A stretch of 17,214 nt of DNA from SG8-41 sp036555615 (lineage in GTDB: Bacteria; Pseudomonadota; Gammaproteobacteria; Burkholderiales; SG8-41): contig DATBKZ010000102.1 in the NCBI GenBank assembly GCA_036555615.1, positions 1 to 17,214 of the forward strand. The letters are read 5' to 3'. This document shows, piece by piece, positions 1-6,163 of this stretch. The stretch's first letter is position 1. Each line of letters starts with the position of its first letter. The notes under the pieces are model-generated. The model was not told the origin of the DNA. It did not search any database and saw only the letters and a list, made by a program, of their open reading frames with translations. A program made the position numbers and the translations under genes.

Positions 1-24
1 GCGCAAGTCAGATTCGGGCGGTTC

Positions 25-42
25 TGGGCTGCCCGTAGCCCA
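25..42. repeat. Small inverted repeat (6-bp stem)
   Basis: Perfect arms TGGGCT (25-30) and AGCCCA (37-42) flank a 6-base loop. It is the first of five hairpins in the gene-poor first 340 bases (the others are at 88-105, 128-151, 153-167 and 207-222). No T-run follows, so it is not a clear terminator. Function unknown. Confidence 0.35.
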
Positions 43-85
43 AAGCGTAACCGGGACAATGGCGCGTGACACCATTTCCTCTCAC

Positions 86-113
86 ACACCCCGCTTCGGC
101 GGGGTTCTTGTTT
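86..113 (+). terminator. Rho-independent terminator
   Basis: A perfect 7-bp GC-rich stem, ACCCCGC (88-94) and GCGGGGT (99-105), is closed by a stable TTCG tetraloop and followed on the plus strand by the T-rich tract TTCTTGTTT (105-113). The other strand has no comparable T-tract. It would end a plus-strand transcript coming from left of the window. Confidence 0.75.
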
Positions 114-127
114 CGGGCTTCACGAAT

Positions 128-151
128 GTCCGCTTAGGGTCGGAAGCGGAC
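128..151. repeat. Dispersed palindromic repeat (GTCCGCTT...AAGCGGAC type)
   Basis: Perfect 8-bp arms, GTCCGCTT (128-135) and AAGCGGAC (144-151), surround an 8-base GGGTCG-containing loop. From general knowledge, near-identical short palindromes occur in many copies in proteobacterial intergenic regions and often yield spurious peptides of the form NVRFGSKAD; the translation here reads NVRLGSEAD. A second hairpin follows directly (AGAGC 153-157, GCTCT 163-167). Only one copy is seen in this window, so membership of that family is an inference. Confidence 0.5.
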
Positions 152-206
152 GAGAGCTTGATGCTCTGTGGGAACTGGTTATTGGCGGCAGTGTTCAGCG
201 ATTTCG

Positions 207-222
207 TGATGCGTGTGCATCA
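207..222. repeat. Small inverted repeat (6-bp stem)
   Basis: TGATGC (207-212) and GCATCA (217-222) form a perfect stem with a GTGT loop, just upstream of the direct repeats at 227-250. No T-run follows. Function unknown. Confidence 0.35.
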
Positions 223-226
223 GAGT

Positions 227-250
227 GGGTACACTTTTGGGTCCACTTAA
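227..250. repeat. Two imperfect 12-bp direct repeats
   Basis: GGGTACACTTTT (227-238) is followed immediately by GGGTCCACTTAA (239-250), matching at 9 of 12 positions. Tandem repeats of roughly one helical turn close to a tRNA-derived att core resemble integrase or excisionase arm sites. The tRNA fragment begins 88 bp further on. The assignment is inference from position and spacing. Confidence 0.4.
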
Positions 251-337
251 GTCCGAAATTGTCGCTTTCTGTCGTCAGAGCACGGAGCCGGTAGTCGTAA
301 CGTTTTGATCTGACGAGCAAGATAGCTAAAATGTCGA

Positions 338-382
338 TTCACACGGCAGGGGTCACTGGTTCGAACCCAGTACCACCCACCA
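338..382 (+). pseudogene. 3' half of tRNA-Val(CAC): likely att-site remnant
   Basis: These 45 bases fit tRNA positions 32-76: anticodon loop TTCACAC (anticodon CAC), 3' anticodon stem GGCAG, variable loop GGGTC, T-arm ACTGG-TTCGAAC-CCAGT, 3' acceptor strand ACCACCC, discriminator A and an encoded CCA. The 5' half is missing: the bases before the loop (GTCGA) do not pair with GGCAG, and no GGGTGGT acceptor strand lies upstream. An A73 and an A-C anticodon end fit valine. Duplicated tRNA 3' ends are the usual footprint of tyrosine-integrase elements, so the element, or what remains of it, should lie to the left with the intact tRNA gene at its far end. Confidence 0.75.
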
Positions 383-406
383 CCAACCTCCAGCCGCTGG
401 CCGCGC

Positions 407-2170
407 CTAGACCATCGCGCCCGGGCGTTTCAGATACAGATCCCTGATCGCGTCAGCCGCCCAGCACGCCAGCGCGCCGATCGTGCCGGTCGGGGGATTG
501 GCGCTGTTCTGCGGAAAGTTGCACCCGCCGATCACGAACACATTGGAGACGTCCCACGACTGCAGGTATTTGTTGACGGCGCTCGTTGCCGGGTCCGCGC
601 CCATGACCGCGCCGCCGACGTTGTGCGTGCTCTGGTAGGGCACGATGTCGTAGTGGCCAGCCGTCGGCTCGGCGCTCATGCGCGAGGGATTCATCGCTCT
701 TGCGATTTCCTCCGCCTTCTTCGTGATCCATGCCGATGCCTTGTGCTCGTTGTCGCCCCAGTCGAAAGTCATGCGCAAGAGCGGCAAGCCGTTGGCGTCG
801 CGGTAATTGGGGTCTAGGTCGAGATAGTTCTGACGGTAGCTCTGGCAAGCGCCGTGCAGCCGCACGGTGAGGTTGCGCTGGTAGTAGTGCGCCGCTGCGC
901 GCTTCCAGTCTGCGCCCCAGCGCGGCGTTCCCGGCGGCACCTGGATGGATCGAATCGGCATGGCGCCGCCGCTCGCGACTGAGATGTATGCGCCGCCGAA
1001 AAAGTCCAGCTCCGTGTGGTCAAAATTGTCGCCGTTGAACTCGTCGATCGCGGTCCCGCGCGCGCCGCCGCCCATGAAGGGGTTGAACACCTTCTCCTCG
1101 AAGAAGAGCGTGACGCGGCCGGCCGACTGGTAGGAATAGTTCCGGCCGACCACGCCACAGTTCCTTGCCGGGTCGTACGGCTCCCCGATGCCGGAGAGCA
1201 GCATCAGGCGCACGTTGTTGAAGGTGTACGCCGCGAGGATGACGAGCTCCGCGGGCTGCTCGAATTCGCGCCCGCTCGCGTCGAGGTAGGTGACGCCGGT
1301 CGCGCGCTTCCGGTCCGAATCCAGGCTCACCTTGATGACGTTCGAGAGTGACCGCAGTTCGAAGTTGGCCTGCTTGAGCAGAACCGGCAGGACGGTGGTG
1401 AGTGGATTGGCCTTTGCGCCCATCGAGCAAGCGTGGCTGCTGCAGAAACCGCCGCGAATGCACTGGCCCAGCATGAGCTTGTAGGGATTGGTGTAGGCCT
1501 GCGTCTGCGCGGCGACCGGGTTGACGTGCGGGTGATAGCCCAGCTCGCGGCACGCGTTCGCGAACATCGTGCCGGCGTAGGTCATCGGGGAGGGCGGGTT
1601 CGGGTACTCGCGCGAGCGGGGCCCCTCGAACGGATTGCCGCCGGGCTGGATCTCGCCGTTCAGGTTCCCGGCCTTGCCGCCGACCCCGTAGAGGTGCTCA
1701 AACTGATCGTAATACGGCTCCAGCTCCTCGTAGGTGACGCCCCAGTCCTGGCTGGTGCATTCGCCGGGGATCCGGCTCTTGCCATAGCGCTCGATGGTGC
1801 GGCTGCGCGTTTCGAAGTCCCACGGCAGGAAGCGCCGGGCGTGGGTGCCCCAGTGCAGCGACGTGCCGCCGACGGCCTCTCCCGGCTTGAACGAGCCCAT
1901 CTCGCGCATCGGCAGCGCCATCTCGCGCGCGTTGTTGCGGAAGGTGATGGTCTCGCGCGAGAGGTCCTGGAAGATGTCGCTGTGGCGGTCGTATTTCAGC
2001 TCGTCGTAGGTGTAGGGCGAGGCAAAATCATGCTGCGGGTCGATCACGCGCCCGCGCTCGAGCGCCACCACCTTCAGTCCTGCATCCGCCAGCTCCTTGG
2101 CGAGGATGGAGCCGACGATGCCGGTGCCGACGACCACGGCGTCGACGGGTTTGAGCCTGGTCGCCGTCAT
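407..2170 (-). CDS. GMC-family FAD-dependent dehydrogenase (gluconate 2-dehydrogenase large-subunit type)
   Basis: This 587-residue flavoprotein oxidises a sugar, polyol or sugar acid; the actual substrate cannot be read from sequence. FAD binding is shown by the N-terminal VVVGTGIVGS (residues 12-21) and by GGTSLHWG (101-108). The C-terminal GMC domain has QSTHNVGG with the likely catalytic His516, and PQNSANPPTG with Asn558, the His/Asn pair of this family. Three cysteines (237, 243, 248) lie where related dehydrogenases carry a Cys-rich segment, sometimes an iron-sulfur cluster; cluster binding here is inference. No signal peptide is visible. The start codon overlaps the stop of the upstream small-subunit gene as ATGA, so translation is probably coupled and the products form one complex. 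Confidence 0.9.
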   Translation of the reverse strand: MTATRLKPVDAVVVGTGIVGSILAKELADAGLKVVALERGRVIDPQHDFASPYTYDELKYDRHSDIFQDLSRETITFRNNAREMALPMREMGSFKPGEAVGGTSLHWGTHARRFLPWDFETRSRTIERYGKSRIPGECTSQDWGVTYEELEPYYDQFEHLYGVGGKAGNLNGEIQPGGNPFEGPRSREYPNPPSPMTYAGTMFANACRELGYHPHVNPVAAQTQAYTNPYKLMLGQCIRGGFCSSHACSMGAKANPLTTVLPVLLKQANFELRSLSNVIKVSLDSDRKRATGVTYLDASGREFEQPAELVILAAYTFNNVRLMLLSGIGEPYDPARNCGVVGRNYSYQSAGRVTLFFEEKVFNPFMGGGARGTAIDEFNGDNFDHTELDFFGGAYISVASGGAMPIRSIQVPPGTPRWGADWKRAAAHYYQRNLTVRLHGACQSYRQNYLDLDPNYRDANGLPLLRMTFDWGDNEHKASAWITKKAEEIARAMNPSRMSAEPTAGHYDIVPYQSTHNVGGAVMGADPATSAVNKYLQSWDVSNVFVIGGCNFPQNSANPPTGTIGALACWAADAIRDLYLKRPGAMV

Positions 2171-2829
2171 CGCCCGTTCCTCCCCTCGTCCTTGAGCCTC
2201 ACGTGCTTCGGCAGGCCCTGGCTATCGAGTTTCACCCGCTCGTGCACGACATCGAGGATGCTCACGGGCTCGACGCGGTACGGGACGTTGTGCTCGTCGA
2301 TGAGATCGTTGTAGTTCGATGCCGGCACGCCCGGAAAGCCGATCAGCTTCCAGCCGGCCTTGTCGCGGTTGCCGCCGTACATCGGGTCCGCGAAGAAGCC
2401 CTCCATGGTGTTCCTCAAGAGCAGCCCGAAGAAGAGCTTCGAGGACACCGACGCGAGCTCGATCGCGCCGCTTTGCAGTCCCTTCAGGACCTCGTCCTGC
2501 TCGCCTGGCCCCAGAAACTCGAACGCCTTCTGGTATTGCTTGAGGCAGTGAACATTCACCTCCCGGATCGCCGCGCGGTAGATTTCCCGCGGCGTCAGGC
2601 GCGATTGGAAGCCCTGCTGCGGCGTGCCCTCCGGCCACGGGCCGGCGCGGTAGTTGCGGCCGTGCGAGCCCCAGACGCTTACAAGCTGCTGGTCGATGAA
2701 GTAGGTGACGCCCGCGTCCTTCGCGCCTGGCCCGAGATCGTCAGCCGGTATCAGCCGCGCGACCGCCGCATCGAGGAAACGGATTTCCGGTTGCGTCAGG
2801 TATTGGCAGGTTTGAGGTTCGGCGGGCAT
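2167..2829 (-). CDS. Gluconate 2-dehydrogenase subunit 3 family protein
   Basis: This 220-residue protein is the small partner of the GMC dehydrogenase encoded just downstream with a 4-bp overlap. Family features include the opening pattern LTQPEIRFLDAAVARLIPAD, a central helical segment with REVNVHCLKQY, and FFADPMYGGNRDKAGWKLIGFPG, typical of the C-terminal half. In characterised relatives the small subunit usually carries a Tat signal and helps export and stabilise the flavoprotein. No twin-arginine signal is present here. The reading frame upstream of this ATG reaches a stop without another start codon, and a good Shine-Dalgarno (GGGAG) sits just before the ATG, so the short start is secure. 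The complex may therefore be cytoplasmic. Confidence 0.85.
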   Translation of the reverse strand: MPAEPQTCQYLTQPEIRFLDAAVARLIPADDLGPGAKDAGVTYFIDQQLVSVWGSHGRNYRAGPWPEGTPQQGFQSRLTPREIYRAAIREVNVHCLKQYQKAFEFLGPGEQDEVLKGLQSGAIELASVSSKLFFGLLLRNTMEGFFADPMYGGNRDKAGWKLIGFPGVPASNYNDLIDEHNVPYRVEPVSILDVVHERVKLDSQGLPKHVRLKDEGRNGR

Positions 2830-2902
2830 CGTCTTCTCCCTTGCGTTCGCGGCCGCAGTTCCACTTGCTGGACCTCAGCCACCCGTTGAATTCTGTCGCT
2901 GC

Positions 2903-2931
2903 AGCATAAGGGGGCGCCTCTCGATGCGCAA
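2903..2931 (-). promoter_or_regulatory. Candidate sigma-70 promoter for the GMC dehydrogenase operon
   Basis: On the minus strand TTGCGC (2926-2931) and TATGCT (2903-2908) are separated by 17 bp. Transcription would start near 2896, leaving a leader of about 65 bases. Each box matches the consensus at four or five of six positions. It lies in the 190-bp divergent gap 2830-3019. Confidence 0.4.
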
Positions 2932-2951
2932 TCGCGGCTGGTGCGGAGCGC

Positions 2952-2981
2952 TTGCGAAGCCGGCGCTGGGTCTCCTATCCT
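2952..2981 (+). promoter_or_regulatory. Weak candidate promoter for the hydrolase/oxidoreductase pair
   Basis: TTGCGA (2952-2957) and TATCCT (2976-2981) are 18 bp apart, about 40 bp before the ATG at 3020. It is the best match on the plus strand of the divergent gap, but it is weak. An upstream in-frame ATG at 2924 precedes this site and is unlikely to be used. Confidence 0.3.
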
Positions 2982-3019
2982 TCACAACCTGCCTCAAGGA
3001 TTCGGTACGGGGAGAGGAC

Positions 3020-3805
3020 ATGAAGCTTGCCAGATTCAGCGTGGATGGCTGGGAGAGCTACGGACGGGTGGAGGACGACCGGGTCCGGGTGATCCAGGGC
3101 GACATTTTCGGGGAGCACAGAGATACGCAGGCATTCTACCCCCTGAGCCGGGTGAAGCTCCTGCCGCCCACCCGGCCCACCACGTTCTGGGCCGTGGGAC
3201 TAAATTACGCCGCCCACATCGCCCACCAGGAGGTGGCTCTCGACGCCGAGCGCATCAAGCGCGAGTCCCAGGGTTTCCGGCCCTGGCACAAGGGCGCCCA
3301 TTGCATCATCGGCCAAGGCGACCCCGTGGTGATTCCCGCCGACTCCGACTACGTGCACTACGAGGGCGAGCTCGTCATCGTCATCGGGCGGCCCGCCCGC
3401 AAGGTGACGCCGGAGCAAGCGCCCCACTTCATCCTGGGCTACACCATCGGCAACGACATCAGCAGCGAGGGCTCCTGGCACAAGGACATCTCCAACTGGC
3501 GCAAGAAGGGCAGCGACACGTTCGGCCCGGTGGGTCCGTGGATTGAGACCGACGTCGACCCCCACAACCTGCAGATCATCACGCGGCTCAACGGCCGCGA
3601 GCGCGACCGGGGCAGCACCTCGGGCATGGTTCGGAACTGCTACGCCGTCGTAAGCGGCATCAGCAAGTACGCCACCCTTCACCCCGGCGATATCATCCTC
3701 ACCGGAGCGCCGGGGGCGGTAGAGCAGATCAAGCCCGGCGACGTGATGGAGGTGGAGATTCCCGGCATTGGCATCTTGCGCAACCCCGTCATCGGGGAGG
3801 ATTAG
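3020..3805 (+). CDS. Fumarylacetoacetate hydrolase (FAH) family protein
   Basis: A 261-residue enzyme of the FAH fold, which cleaves or decarboxylates beta-keto or enol acids with a divalent metal. Visible family motifs: WAVGLNYAAHI (57-67), HYEGELVIVIG with the metal-binding Glu115-x-Glu117, GYTIGNDIS with Asp146, KGSDTFGPVGPWI (163-175), and the C-terminal HPGDIILTGAPGAVE and EVEIPGIGILRNPV. The start at 3020 is preferred over the in-frame ATG at 2924: homology begins with MKLARF, GGGGAGAGG lies just before it, and the extra 32 residues look non-coding. Members include HpcE-type decarboxylases, ureidoglycolate lyase-like and acylpyruvase enzymes; the sequence does not decide among them. The next gene starts 37 bp downstream in the same direction. 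Confidence 0.9.
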   Translation: MKLARFSVDGWESYGRVEDDRVRVIQGDIFGEHRDTQAFYPLSRVKLLPPTRPTTFWAVGLNYAAHIAHQEVALDAERIKRESQGFRPWHKGAHCIIGQGDPVVIPADSDYVHYEGELVIVIGRPARKVTPEQAPHFILGYTIGNDISSEGSWHKDISNWRKKGSDTFGPVGPWIETDVDPHNLQIITRLNGRERDRGSTSGMVRNCYAVVSGISKYATLHPGDIILTGAPGAVEQIKPGDVMEVEIPGIGILRNPVIGED

Positions 3806-3842
3806 CCCGATCAGCCACTAGCCACTATCCTCTATCCACTGT

Positions 3843-5075
3843 ATGAAAGTCACCGTAATTGGCGCCGGCATCGTCGGCATGACGGTCGCCTGCTGCCTGC
3901 GCCGCGAAGGCCACGACGTGACGGTCGTGACCGTGCATCCGCCCGGCGAGTACTGCTCGTTCGGCAACGCCGGCATGCTCAACAACGCGGGCTGCGTGCC
4001 CCAGGCGCTGCCGGGCGTCATGTGGAAGGTGCCGGGCTATCTCACCGATCCCCTGGGGCCGCTGGTCGTCCCCTGGTCCTATTTCGCCAAATCCATGCCC
4101 TGGATGCTGCGCTTCCTTGCGAACGCCAACGCGCGGCAGGCGGAGCACGCGTCGATGGCGCTCTATTCCCTGATCCGGGACACGGTGCGAGCCTACGAAG
4201 ACCTGCTCAAATGGGCGGGAGCGCCCGAGCTCGTGCGCCACAGTGGCTACCTCGTGGCCTACGAGAGCGAGAAGACCTTCCAGGGCGACGCGCTTGCCTG
4301 GAGGCTGCGCCGCGACCGCGGCGTGAAAACGGCGATGCTCGATGCGGCGGGCATCCGCAGCCTCGTGCCCCAGCTCGCGCCCGGCTACGTGCGCGGCGTG
4401 CATGTGCTCGACCAGGGCTACGTCACGAACCCGGAGCGGGTCGTCAAGGCGCTCGCTGCGCAGTTCCAGCGCGATGGAGGCGTCATCCTGGAGCGCAAGG
4501 TGCTCGACTTCGGGCGGAGCGAGGGCGGCGTCACGGCGCTCGTGACCGACACGGGACCGCTCACGGTGGAGACGCTCGTGATCTGCGCGGGCGTGCATTC
4601 GGGCGAACTGACGGCCAAGCTTGGCGAGCCCGTGCCGATCGAAGCCGAGCGCGGCTATCACGTCACCTATTCCGATCCCGGCCTCGAGTTGCCGCTGCCC
4701 GTGCACGTGTCGGAAGCCAAGGTATTCGTGACGCCGATGGAGATGGGTGTGCGCATCGCGGGGCAGGCGGAATTCTCCGGCATCTACGCTGAGCCCAATT
4801 ACCGGCGCGCGCACGTGCTGGAGATCCACATGAAGCGGATGTTCCCGCAGGTGCGCACGGTGGACTCGACGCGCTGGATGGGAAGGCGCCCGGCGATGCC
4901 CGACTCGCTGCCGGTGATCGGCCCATCAACGAAGCAGAAGAACGTCTTCTACGCCTTCGGCCACGGCCACCTGGGGCTGTGCGGAGGCGCGCCCACCGCT
5001 AGGCTCATGGCCGATCTCATTGCCGGCCGTCCTCCCGCGATCGACTTGGCGCCTTTCCGCGTCGATCGCTTCTGA
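3843..5075 (+). CDS. DadA-like FAD-dependent D-amino-acid dehydrogenase
   Basis: A 410-residue flavoprotein of the D-amino-acid oxidase (DAO) superfamily. It opens with the Rossmann dinucleotide motif GAGIVG (7-12). The segment CSFGNAGMLNN, followed by a hydrophobic WSYFAKSMPWMLRFL stretch, and the C-terminal GHGHLGLCGGAPTARLMADLI (from about 373) are typical of DadA-type dehydrogenases, which oxidise D-amino acids or related imino acids and pass electrons to the respiratory chain at the inner membrane. D-hydroxyproline dehydrogenases belong to the same group and cannot be excluded. It probably shares a transcript with the FAH-family gene. No Shine-Dalgarno is visible before its ATG; instead CCACTA motifs recur at 3815-3840. 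Its stop lies 3 bp from the stop of the convergent downstream gene. Confidence 0.88.
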   Translation: MKVTVIGAGIVGMTVACCLRREGHDVTVVTVHPPGEYCSFGNAGMLNNAGCVPQALPGVMWKVPGYLTDPLGPLVVPWSYFAKSMPWMLRFLANANARQAEHASMALYSLIRDTVRAYEDLLKWAGAPELVRHSGYLVAYESEKTFQGDALAWRLRRDRGVKTAMLDAAGIRSLVPQLAPGYVRGVHVLDQGYVTNPERVVKALAAQFQRDGGVILERKVLDFGRSEGGVTALVTDTGPLTVETLVICAGVHSGELTAKLGEPVPIEAERGYHVTYSDPGLELPLPVHVSEAKVFVTPMEMGVRIAGQAEFSGIYAEPNYRRAHVLEIHMKRMFPQVRTVDSTRWMGRRPAMPDSLPVIGPSTKQKNVFYAFGHGHLGLCGGAPTARLMADLIAGRPPAIDLAPFRVDRF

Positions 5076-5078
5076 GAT

Positions 5079-6089
5079 TCAGCGAAGGCGGACGGTTCGA
5101 TCCGACTTCGCCGATTTGAGGATGGCTTCGAACACTGCGACGTTGTGCGCCTCGTCGCCGCCGGCGATCGCAAGCGGCCGTCCTGCTTCCGCGGCACGCG
5201 CGAAATGCTCCAGCTCGGCGCGCTCGGTGCTCACCTGCGGGAAAGTGACGACCTGCGGCTTCTGGTGGGCCCAGAGGTTTTTCGGGTTCATGACGCACGT
5301 CTTCATCTGCCACGTCGTGAGATGCTCGACGCCGCCCACTTCCACCCAGCCGTTCGATCCGAAAATCTGCATGCGCCAGGTTTCCGCCGTGGCGATCACG
5401 GTCCCGAGGTAGCCGCTCGCGCCACTCCGGAAGCGGAACAGCATCGAGGTCGTATCGTCGAGCCCGTACTTGAGCACCCGGCGGGCGCTCTGCGCGTGCA
5501 CCGATGCGATCCGCCCGGCGAGATAGAGGAACGCGTCCACCACGTGCACGCCGCGTCCCGTCATGCCGCCCGCGGGGCCTTCCTCGCGCGCCTGGCGCCA
5601 GTGACCGGCGGGGAAGCGATAGGCGCTCGGCCCGCAGAAGTTGCCTTCCACGTGCAGGAGCTTCCCGAGCCGGCCGTCCTCGAGCATCCGGCGGATCTCC
5701 TGGAGCGCAGGCTGGAAGCGCCAGTTGTAGCCGATCGCGAGGGTGACCCCGGCCTTCGCGCAGGCGCGCAGCGCTGCCGTCGCGCCTTTCACGGTCAGCG
5801 CAAGCGGCTTCTCGGTGAAAACATGCTTGCGCGCGCTTGCCGCGGCGACGATCTGGTCAGCGTGCCGCGTGTGGGGCGTCGCGAGCACGACGGCGTCCAC
5901 TTTCGGATCGGCTAGCGCTTTTTCGTACGAATCGTAGAGCGGGATGCCCTTGTCGCGCGCAAAGGACTCGGCCTTCGCAACATCGCGGACCGCCCCGGCG
6001 ACGAAGCGGATCTCGTCGCTCTTGCCGTGGACGCTCTCGACGAGATTCTGCCCCCAGCGGCCGAGGCCGATGATTGCGGCGTTGATCAT
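5079..6089 (-). CDS. Gfo/Idh/MocA family NAD(P)-dependent oxidoreductase
   Basis: A 336-residue dehydrogenase, a normal length for this family of sugar, inositol and sugar-acid enzymes. The N-terminal Rossmann fold shows IIGLGRWG (6-13). The conserved EKP (93-95, within FTEKPLAL) contributes the lysine used in catalysis and cofactor binding. GYNWRFQPA (120-128) and GMTGRGVHVVDAF (175-187) form the rest of the active site, with His182 and Asp185 as likely catalytic residues. The substrate cannot be inferred. The gene lies 74 bp downstream of the gamma-glutamyltransferase gene on the same strand, with a structured element between them, so co-transcription is possible but may be attenuated. GGGAG lies about 10 bases before the ATG. 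Confidence 0.9.
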   Translation of the reverse strand: MINAAIIGLGRWGQNLVESVHGKSDEIRFVAGAVRDVAKAESFARDKGIPLYDSYEKALADPKVDAVVLATPHTRHADQIVAAASARKHVFTEKPLALTVKGATAALRACAKAGVTLAIGYNWRFQPALQEIRRMLEDGRLGKLLHVEGNFCGPSAYRFPAGHWRQAREEGPAGGMTGRGVHVVDAFLYLAGRIASVHAQSARRVLKYGLDDTTSMLFRFRSGASGYLGTVIATAETWRMQIFGSNGWVEVGGVEHLTTWQMKTCVMNPKNLWAHQKPQVVTFPQVSTERAELEHFARAAEAGRPLAIAGGDEAHNVAVFEAILKSAKSDRTVRLR

Positions 6090-6110
6090 TTTGAATCGAC
6101 TCCCACCACC

Positions 6111-6153
6111 CCGTCACCTTCGGTGCCACCCCTCCTCAGGCAGGAGGGGACGG
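6111..6153. repeat. Structured intergenic element (nested hairpins)
   Basis: Within the 74-bp gap between two minus-strand genes, CCCCTCCT (6129-6136) and AGGAGGGG (6142-6149) form a perfect 8-bp stem, CACC (6115-6118) and GGTG (6122-6125) form a second, and CCGT (6111-6114) pairs with ACGG (6150-6153) to enclose both as a three-way junction. No T-run follows on either strand, so a REP-like element or RNA processing site fits better than a terminator. Confidence 0.45.
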
Positions 6154-6163
6154 TCCTGACTAA

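Noticed and set aside
59..250. 63-codon plus-strand frame
   Set aside because: It spans a terminator hairpin and the dispersed palindrome; the NVRLGSEAD stretch is the typical spurious peptide of that repeat.
338..382. Functional tRNA-Val gene
   Set aside because: Only positions 32-76 are present; no 5' acceptor, D-arm or 5' anticodon strand can be found upstream.
1433..2314. 293-codon plus-strand frame
   Set aside because: Antisense to the GMC dehydrogenase and its partner, with the Ala/Arg/Val-rich composition typical of GC-rich shadow frames.
3825..4829. 334-codon minus-strand frame
   Set aside because: Antisense to the DadA-like gene, His/Arg/Ala-rich, with no domain.
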